Assembly (NCBI GenBank): GCA_000512085.1
Contig: ASPP01006947.1
Location: 1-26,825 of the forward strand
DNA length: 26,825 bases
Reading direction: 5' to 3'
Origin: Reticulomyxa filosa
Lineage: Eukaryota > Foraminifera > Reticulomyxidae
The translations under genes were made by a program, and so were the position numbers. Each line of letters opens with the position of its first letter. Positions within the stretch are counted from its first letter, which is position 1. Below the pieces are notes generated by a model that saw only the letters and a list, made by a program, of their open reading frames with translations, was not told the DNA's origin and ran no database searches. Of this stretch, positions 18,613 to 26,825 are shown piece by piece.

Positions 18613-20643
18613 ATGGAGCATCAAGGACATCAACGTCAAAGCTCAGGAAAGAACTTAGAAGCACCAACATTGGCACCCTCGTCATACAAGCCAACGGAAA
18701 CGACACGTGCTCAAAATGCTGCCATTGCGATCGGTCTGAAGAAATTTAAATCAGGAAAATTGCGAACAACATCCGGAAAAGAGGACCAATTGCTTCCTAG
18801 CGTCCAAGAAGACGAAATGAGTGAATCGAAGCAATCTAAATACTGTAACTGGAGAAATGACCTGAAATCCGTTAGGAATTTGGTTTTTGGAAGTTACGTT
18901 AATTTGTTGCTGTTGGTGGTTCCATTTGGATTTATTAGCCACTATTTGGACTGGAACTCCACCGTGGTCTTTTTCCTGAATTTCTTTGCGATGATGCCTT
19001 TAGCCAGTATTTTGGGAGATTCCACGTTAAGAGACTTTTCTGTTTGTGTTTAAGCCGCTTTCAATCGCTTTTGTATGAATACAAATATAAAAGTTTGTCT
19101 GCTTATTAAAAAAAACAATAGAGAGTGTTTGGCAGAACACGTATGAACAATTTATATGTGTGTACAATTGGTGCAATGCAAAAAGTAGTTTTTTTAATTA
19201 TGTTTTTTTTTAACGTTTGTAATTTCCGTGCATGAGAAACAAAAAAAAAAAAATAAAAGCTTGGTGAAACGGTCGGCGGATTATTAAACGCTACTTTTGG
19301 AAATGCTGTGGAGGTAAAAAAAAAAAAAAAGGGGGAATACGTAAAAAAAAAAAAAAACGGGCTCAAGTAAGAATAATAACAATAAAAAAACACGGCCATT
19401 AAAAAAAAATAGATCGTAGTAATGATACTGGCCTTGGTGAAGGCAAAAGGGTTCGATGATCATTCGAAACGTGACACGCTGATCAATGTGGTCCAATTTT
19501 CACTGATTGGAAGCATCTTCAGCAATTCGCTGCTGGTGTTGGGCTGTGCTTTCTTGGCGCACGGATTCAAGGGAGAGGCACACTTCAACGTCCAATCAAC
19601 CAGTGCAAATGTCTCCTTGTTAATGTTGGCCTCGTTTGTTATGATTTTGCCTGCTCCTTACAATGGTATGTATATGTATGTACATTGGAGACATTTTTAC
19701 GTGATTGTTTATTGACGATTCAATTTGTTGTCACTAAGATTGAAAACATTTGATTTGTTGTTGTTATATATATATTTTTTTTTAAGGCTCTAATGAACTG
19801 ATGGTGTCGCGGGCAGCTGCAGTGTTGTTGCTGATAATGTATTCGTGCCTACTCGTGTTTGTGTTGTTCACACACAAAGACTTGGGCGAGCACCAGGAAC
19901 CTGTTGAGGCATTCCGGCTTCACGGCAATAAAGACGTGGAAAACACGAGCGACGGAAAACTGGTTAATGAACAAAACTCAGAGAATCCATCTGCCGAAGA
20001 AGAAGAAGACGATGATGAATTGGAAATGTCATTGATTGGCAGCATGACATTGCTACTAGTGACAACTGTTATAGTCGCGGTGCTTTCCGAGTTCTTGGTT
20101 AGTGCTATTGAACCAATGTCAAGCAATGCTGGAATTGGCGAAGCATTTGTTGGGATGATTTTGTTACCTATCATCGGTATTTTTTTTTTTTTTTTATGTC
20201 ACTAGTGTGCACGGGATATAAAAATTACAAAAATTTAAAATAGAGGCATAGTAATAGAGGGTGACACTTTAAAAAAATTTACATAGTATGTACACTAAAG
20301 AATACATACTTATGTACGTTAACAAATAATAGGCAATGCAGTAGAACATATAACAGCCATTCGAATGGCCAGAAAAGGCAAAATGGACATTGCGATATCC
20401 ATTGCCATTGGAAGTGCCACCCAAGTTGCAATGTTTGTTGTTGGATTTGCTGTCATAGTCGGTTGGATTTTGGACGTTCCAATGACTTTAGACTTTCCTT
20501 CATTCGAGGTCCAGATGTTTATTTATACCTCGATTATTATCTTTGCTTTGGTTAGTGATGGCTCCTCTAACTGGTTAGAAGGGGCCATGTTGCTATGTCT
20601 ATATATCATGATTGCCATTGCGGTATGGGACCAGGACATATGA
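18613..20643 (+). CDS. CAX: Cation/proton antiporter, CAX type (vacuolar Ca2+/H+ exchanger)
   Basis: Five exons (18613-19041, 19260-19313, 19413-19665, 19787-20176, 20333-20643) close in phase and give 478 residues. The family exchanges cytosolic Ca2+ or other cations for protons, usually at the vacuole or another acidic store. A hydrophilic N-terminus of about 95 residues, like the regulatory extension of CAX proteins, precedes the first helix (VNLLLLVVPFGF). Both CaCA alpha-repeats are present: GGLLNATFGNAVE (exon 2) and LLPIIGNAVEHITA (exons 4 and 5), each with the essential Asn-Ala-x-Glu. Between the halves lies the typical acidic loop (AEEEEDDDELE). The C-terminus SNWLEGAMLLCLY is also canonical. 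Exon 2 is only 54 bp and holds almost the whole first repeat. Confidence 0.93.
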
Positions 20644-21551
20644 ATTATCATTCCTAATTTTAATAATAATTTATCAGGCTATTCCATGACAGGAGTTTTT
20701 TTTTATAGTCCACGGTCCTCCTAGCTGTTTGTGTTGTTTTTGTGGAATGTAACCGATAAATTAATGATCTTAATACACAACCAAAGATACTACGAAAACT
20801 TTAAAATCTTTGTAGAAATTTTGATTAAACTCTTTTTTTTGATTTTACTTTACTTAAAAAATAATGCACACAACTTTCTGGTAAATTAGATCATCCACTT
20901 CTAATTTTCTTGGTATTATTTTCTTTTCAACAGCTCACAACATTCAGTTTTTTAAAATATACTTGTTTTTAAGGTAGAATGTCAGAAAGTTTTAAATCCT
21001 GTATACGGAACACGAAAAAAACTTGATAAGTATCTAGTCTTAATTATATTCGTAGATAGACAAATGAATATGATCTCAAAATATTTGGTAATTTCCTTAA
21101 ATTTAGTTTATTCCTAAGATATCTATCGAATTTTAAAATTTATGAAATTGTTGAAGTTTAAAAATTAAATAGAAAATATTATATTATTTAATTTTTAATG
21201 AAAATAACTGTTCTGTTTGTAGCATATTAGTGACCTTGCTTTATTAATAGCATCGTTTTTAACGTGAACAAATCACATTGGATTTATGTATGAACGGTAT
21301 AAAAAAGGATTTTGAAACATAGCAAAAGATAAATAAAGAAACTTTGCAAATCTTTCATACTCACAAAGTTTGCACTCATGTACAGTCTAACAATTAGTTT
21401 ACGGGTTCGATACAACGACGCAACTTTTTTGGTGTCGAAAAGACGACTTGGCTCACTGTTGCCAACAATTCTCCTGTCATCTCAATTGCATGGTTAATAA
21501 AAAACTTTGAAATAATTCCGTATATTCTCAAAGTTCTTGAGGAACATAACC
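20644..21551. other. Intergenic, AT-rich
   Basis: About 0.9 kb between two plus-strand genes, holding the CAX 3' UTR and the promoter of the zinc-finger gene. A TATAAAAAA sequence at about 21299 is a possible core element. No coding signal or repeat family recognised. Confidence 0.45.
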
Positions 21552-22646
21552 ATGTCAAATCGTTGTACAAATGACGAGTACATTTCTGCACAAAAAAAGT
21601 TGTGTGGCCTTCTGAACACCGAAAAGTACAATTTCTGTGTGGATTGCGGCGCACGAAATCCTGTTGTAGTTTCAATAAAGTTGGGAGTAAGTATATGCCT
21701 CGCATGTGCTGTTCCACATCGTCAGTATGTTCCTCTGCAAATATCTCGTATGTCAGTGGCACGTATTGATCGTCATACGATGCCTCAAGTAGAATCATTT
21801 ATCCAAAAAGGAGGCAATCAAAAGTTTAATGAGATATGGGAATATTACTTATCTCCAGAAGAAAAACAGTTGCATATGAATAATATGCAATTGTTATCTG
21901 AAGCTCGCAAGTCTTTTATTATACAAAAGTATCACCAGATGCGATGGCATCAACAACGAAACTTGAGTGAAAATAAGCAAGATGAGACATCTAGATCGCA
22001 GGACGATATCAACGGAAAGGATTTGTTAGAGGTTGTTCGTCTCTGAATAAGGCTCCATAAAAAAAAAGAATGGCTACTTTACATGGTTTGTCTTTGTTAT
22101 TTGACCGCTTCACAGGAAAAGAAAGAGCAACAAAACAACCAATATATCAAAGGAAAATCTGTCACAGTGGTTGTAAATGAAAGTTACACCTACTTTTTTT
22201 TCATTTCAAGATATCTACGAATCAACTTTTTTTTTGCTAATACAAAACACCAAAGAGCCGAAACAAGACCCAAACAGTTAATAATTGAACATTTTCCCTC
22301 TTGGCTATTTTTTTTTAGCTTATTTTTAACACATTTCTTAGGTGTCACATTTTCAGTGCAAGAACATGATGTCGATATATTATTTAGCTCACACCAGCCA
22401 ACAATTGTGCTGACAAATCACAAAAACTGGTCGGAATTGAGCATGCAGGGACCAATGATAGATACCTTATGTTTGAGCGAAGCACTGAAATTGATAGCTG
22501 AATGGTGTCGACAAAAAAAACAAATCAAAGAATATATAGTTTTCAAATGTGAAGCGAATGATACTAAAATGATTGAGGCCTTGAAAAAAGCGGAATTTGT
22601 GAAAAAGTTTCTCAATCAACAAGAATTGTATTCTTATGACAAGTAG
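21552..22646 (+). CDS. Divergent ArfGAP-like zinc-finger protein
   Basis: Exons 21552-22031 and 22116-22646 with an 84-bp phase-0 intron give 337 residues. The N-terminus carries a C-x2-C-x16-C-x2-C finger (CVDCGARNP ... GVSICLACAVPHRQ), matching the ArfGAP spacing, with the LG before the third Cys and the HR after the fourth Cys whose Arg is catalytic in true ArfGAPs. The usual Trp after the Asn-Pro (NPxW) is Val, and the following ISxVKS-type segment is only loosely kept (QISRMSVARID). FIQKGGNQKFNEIW matches the GN motif that ends the domain. The C-terminal half is unrecognised and hydrophobic in its middle (FPSWLFFFSLFLTHFLGV); part of that may be an unspliced T-rich intron. It may act on Arf GTPases or only use the fold. 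Confidence 0.6.
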
Positions 22647-23079
22647 TTGTTTCTATTATTTATATCGTTCCAATCTCAAATCTTAACAATTTTTCTTCAT
22701 TTTACGTACGCATTGACAAACGTCAGTATTTATAAGTCGTTATTATATGCTTAATATTTTTTTAAACTATACACAAATATTAACAAAAAATTATCTATTG
22801 TGCTCTTCTGCTGAAAACTGGTTCTATTTTCTATCGAACGAATATATGTTAAAAGAATTGATAAATCCAATTTTGTCACAACAGTCGAAGTTGATTAACT
22901 GACAAATCACGTTTACATTTTGAGGTTAGGTTATTAAAAAATCATCTCAAAGAAAGGTTAAATAGGAAAAACAATGCAATCAATCCAATAAAAAAACGAA
23001 AATAGCAAAAGAAAACATACTTGACATTTCCCTCATAAATACAGATAAATGATTTAATTCCCTCGATAAACAAAAAAAA
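22647..23079. other. Convergent intergenic region
   Basis: 3' ends of the ArfGAP-like (+) and Fused-like (-) genes face each other here. AT-rich, nothing else seen. Confidence 0.5.
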
Positions 23080-26000
23080 TTAAGATGACCAGGTTTCCAA
23101 TAATGTTGGTGCATACGGTATATGTCTGTCCGACAATGCTTTTGTCCTCACATTTGTATGCATTTTACCTAACACGCGCAATGCATATTTTGTAATCAGT
23201 TCATCCTTGCTCCCCCATTCTTCACCACATTTCTTAATGATCAATCTCCAACTAAACTTTGACAAGATGTCTTTACAGGGTTCAAATGAACATGCATTAC
23301 CCAATGAATACAAAGAGTAACGAATTACACATCCATGATTACTCGTTGTCACCTACGTAGCAAATCACAAGTTTTTGTTTGTTTGTGACAAAATACAAAA
23401 GGCACAAAACTAGTTTAAGAAGTGAAGGAATGATTTTATTGTCCACAATTTGCTGCACAAGAATTTGGTCCGCAGGAGTTCGAATCAGATTGCCAATTGC
23501 TCCTGCTGCATTTTCTTGAGTTTTGTAGTCTTGGTCTCCTAGGCAATGAGATAATGGCCTGAAACATTGAGACAGCATTACAGAGTCTCTACAATGGAAT
23601 GACATATTTCCAATTGCATAGCATGCAAATCTGCGTACATCAGGGTCAGAGTGAGAGCAATGGCTACACAACAAATTCAACAGCTCTTTTCTATTGCGTA
23701 CCAAAAGGAAACATTTTTTTTTTTAAGCAAAAGTAGAGGGTGCAGGAAAGTAAGAAAAAAGAAACAAATAAAAAAAAGTCAAAATAACTAACTGTTGAAT
23801 TTTGGAAAGAAAATGACTGGAATGTTTAAATAAATTTCCAACTAAATTACATGTTTTTGCAACAATTTCAGGATTTTGTTGTGAGGACGATAACTTCAAA
23901 TAGTTTGGGATGAGTTCAATTATTCCAGTTTTTTCAATAATGGGATAGAAGTCACTGGATATTCTTGCTGTCTGTGAAATTGTTTGCAACATCTTCACAA
24001 TGATGTCATCCGCATGTTGGGATTTATTCTTCAATATCTGTCCTGTGACTATTTCTAATCCTTTCCACTGCACAAATTGTTTTGCCATTGATTGATGAAA
24101 ACAAGTCAAACGATAAATCAATGCTTTGAAAACGCAGTCCACAAAACAATACAAACAAATAAACAAAACCAATTTTTTTTTTTTTTTAGCACTAAAAATA
24201 TTATATACGATACTTTGATATGTGTACATACATATGTACACGTAATAAATTATGTAAAAAATATATATATATAATATAAGCGATCATTTGAACTGCACAC
24301 GTCACAACGACGATCAGGAGGTAATTTTTGAATGACATTTAATAAATATTCCATCAGAGACATTTGCTCGGCTTGCGCGTAAAAACTATCCAGCAATAAT
24401 TTAGATCCGTGTAATTTTAAATATGAGTGCAGCTGGAGGATACATTTTACAATCTAATTGTCGACATTATATATCCATTTTATCTTATCAACTTCTACAA
24501 TGGTTTCCAAAATGTTAATTTATCCAGAGAAAAAAAAAAAAAAGAAGATGAGAGAACAAACAAAAAAACAACGAATAAAAAAAAACTGATTCAATGGCGT
24601 CGAGTTCATTTTTTGGAGACCACCAGTGGTGCTTATATCATAAAATAAAATTAAAAAAAAAAAAAAAAAAAAAATTTATGACACTGCACAATTCTGTGCG
24701 CATTTTCTTTGGAAAGCAAAAACATATGAGAAACATAACTCTGAGTTTATGATCTGATCACTTGTGTGTTTGGATGCAAGCACAAATAATTTATTCATGT
24801 GCGCTGTTGACATTATTTGCGCGATCAATCCATTTTTTATATCCGAGCTTTCGTTCCATGATGTTAGTGCGTCAATCCAAATCATCCAACAATTGGTGAT
24901 CGTGGTTATATGGCCTAAGTGCAAACATCAGCCACAAATCAATACTTTCCTATGTCATCCTTTCTCACTTACCCAAAACATAAGCAGCAAAAAAAAAAAA
25001 ATAAAATAAATAAATAACTAAATGTGATGTCGCAATGAGATGCGTTTGGTTTTTGGAGAGCATATACAACAGCAGTAAACAGGATCTCCCAAATGGGTAT
25101 CAAGACAAGTGTCTGCATATTTTGTATGTAATTTTCTTAATTTGTACATATATATATGTATATATGTACACATACATATGTGTACATTGTTCTATGGATT
25201 ATATGACGCAGCAAAAGAATGAGAAATAAAAAAAAGAACAGAGTGTTTTTTATTTTTATTTTTTTATGTGTGAAGATAATGCAAAGACGACACATGGTAC
25301 AAACATTACGGCCAGGAGTGAATTGAAAAAGCAAGTGTAATAACGAGGAGATATAATCAATTGGCGTCCCAAGCAAGTTGGACCAATACTTTGCGAGGTG
25401 TTTGTACTGTTGGAACAACGCAGGTATTTTGGTGTTTTCATTGGAATAAAAGTCTGCCAAGATTGATTGCAGTCTGCTAGCCCAGATATCAAGGATTTGT
25501 TTTTGATTGTCATCATTGGCATCACTTGATTGGTCAACCTGTCTATCTCGTTTTGTGACAGTGTGCCACAAGCACAGCCAGCACGACAGCAAATTCATAT
25601 GCAGATCTTCATGCTCCCCCTCAATTTGTTCCATCCAATCAATGGTTTCTTCCTTCCACTCGTATCTATCTCATCCCCTCCCCCCCCCCCCCCCCCCTCG
25701 GGGACATTATAAGTCAACACAAATAAACATAGACGCAATTTGAAACGAAACTGTGGATGGATGATATGTAACAGTGACAGTATCAAAACAATCACCACTT
25801 TATTTTCAACGTCGCCGGAAGTGTGAACGGCACTGACATGTCGCAAAAGACTTTGTTCGTAAACTGAAACATATTTTGTCGCTGTTGCCATGAGGTCCGT
25901 GGAAATTTTGCATGCACCCAACAGTAACTTTTTTTGTTTGATTGGTTTTGCTTTTTATACTTATGTTTCAACAAAACTGCAAAGTATTTGCACTCCAAAT

Positions 26001-26791
26001 CTTAACTTTGAGCAGCCCAATTTCAGTGGCCACATGTTTTAAATTGATGATTGCCATCAATTGGGATAACACGTTTTCATCCGCAAGCATGACCACGACT
26101 TCTTCCCATATCGATTGTGGCTGTTTTGATTACGTATACATTGATCATTTCTTTCTTTCTTTTTTTTGAAGCGTTTTTTTTTAAATCCAAACAAGTAAAT
26201 ACAAAAAACGCCTCTAAGTGAATGGTAACCAAAGAGTCGCCTAAGGCCTTGTCCAATCGTTTCGAGCTGACAGAATTACGTACAGAAATAGGGATGTTGT
26301 TTGTCTCACACCAATTGCATAAGCAAAGAACCGTGACCGAGGCTCGATTGTCTTTGTGGATACAATATATTTGTGTTTTTTTTAAACATCAACTTTTTTT
26401 TTAAAAAAAAAAAAAAAAAAGAAAACCTGTTGGAAGAGTTTCCGCACAACCAATGATTAATTTTGACGTGAGATGTGATTGTGTAAATGTAGTACATAAA
26501 GTGGCGTGACGAAATTGAGCCATTTCAGAAATGATTCCAACGACATACTTGAAAATGTGATCTTTACTAATTTCCTTCTGTTCGCGCTTGTGTTTACCTT
26601 TTCCCATTTTCTTGCTCGTCCCAGACGTGGCTGCATCTTCATGCAAAAAATTTGAATCCAAGACATTCAACAGATGATTCAACCTTGTCAACAATATCGC
26701 TTCAAGGTTCTCCTCTTCACATGTTTTGTTGTCCGACGAAATACAATTGCTCCTCAACGATTTGATTATATTTCGCATCGTCTTCAAACTC

Positions 26792-26792
<1 letters not shown>
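23080..26792 (-). CDS. STK36: Fused/STK36-type protein, C-terminal ARM/HEAT-repeat region (5' part outside)
   Basis: Twelve exons close in phase without exception: 26792-26427, 26351-26230, 26120-26007, 25927-25735, 25669-25305, 25112-25019, 24914-24685, 24631-24587, 24432-24294, 24123-23793, 23690-23411, 23352-23080. They encode about 850 residues of alpha-helical repeats. The C-terminal ones are clear: RRFACYAIGNMSFH, KTQENAAGAIGNLIR, RYSLYSLGNACS, TKYALRVLGKM. The ENAAGAIGNL type is what I know from Fused/STK36 kinases, which have an N-terminal kinase and a long ARM tail and, outside Hedgehog signalling, build the axonemal central pair. The kinase should lie beyond the window end; I do not see it, so another ARM protein is possible. 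The 45-bp exon (HHWWSPKNELDAIES) is supported only by phase and composition. Confidence 0.65.
25680..25697 (-). repeat. G18 tract on the transcribed strand of an intron
   Basis: C18 on the plus strand, flanked by CCCC and GGGG, fills much of the 65-bp intron 25670-25734 of the Fused-like gene. Confidence 0.8.

Positions 26793-26793
<1 letters not shown>

Positions 26794-26825
<32 letters not shown>
26794..26825. repeat. Terminal T32 run, probably a contig end
   Basis: The window ends in at least 32 T directly behind the likely acceptor of the last Fused-like exon. Together with the G7 start it suggests that assembly stopped in homopolymers. Confidence 0.6.

Noticed and set aside
21394-21798. 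Minus-strand 134-codon frame
   Set aside because: Lies antisense to the ArfGAP-like zinc-finger exon, which has clear family motifs.
1-26825. tRNA, rRNA, transposon, CRISPR array or operon structure
   Set aside because: I looked for cloverleaf, terminal repeat and reverse transcriptase or transposase motifs and saw none; gene content is eukaryotic with introns.

Overview
This is AT-rich nuclear DNA from a protist. Every gene recognised is eukaryotic (mitochondrial COX15, OST3/OST6, a CAX antiporter, F-box, U-box, PX and Fused/STK36), and most are cut by short GT-AG introns of about 50-220 bp full of poly-A/T and TATACATA-type simple sequence. TAA, TAG and TGA are all used as stops, so the genetic code is standard. 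The intron style, (Asn-X)n hexamer repeats and long homopolymers remind me of a rhizarian such as the foraminiferan Reticulomyxa; that is an impression, not a demonstration. The window begins in a G7 run and ends in a 32-base T run, which look like contig ends.

Layout. 1-434: 3' end of an unknown nuclear-looking gene (+). 735-2160: secreted or ER 2-oxoglutarate oxygenase of the prolyl 4-hydroxylase type (+), broken by one frameshift. Then four genes on the minus strand: 2430-5301 (Tudor-like, coiled coil, SAM, U-box ubiquitin ligase), 5424-6145 (UBA-like protein), 6507-7938 (unknown protein with one membrane segment) and 8749-11926 (F-box, leucine-rich middle, LCCL-like C-terminus). A PX-domain protein follows at 12433-12849 (-), divergent from COX15 at 13739-14939 (+). 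COX15 stops half-way through the family length, where a roughly 1.4 kb tract of degenerate hexanucleotide repeats begins. Next come OST3/OST6 (16833-18228, +), a CAX cation/proton antiporter (18613-20643, +), an ArfGAP-like zinc-finger protein (21552-22646, +) and, convergent with it, the C-terminal ARM/HEAT part of a Fused/STK36-type protein (23080 to window end, -).

Gene models were built by hand: exons were joined only where GT and AG sites and the codon phase on both sides agree. Three places do not close: an A8 run in the oxygenase, one base in OST3, and a frame change in the F-box gene. They may be assembly errors, allelic breaks or, in the F-box gene, a very small intron. The genes do not form one pathway. 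Three of the four neighbouring minus-strand genes at 2.4-11.9 kb carry ubiquitin-related domains, and the 13.7-20.6 kb block encodes organelle membrane proteins (mitochondrion, ER, probably vacuole).
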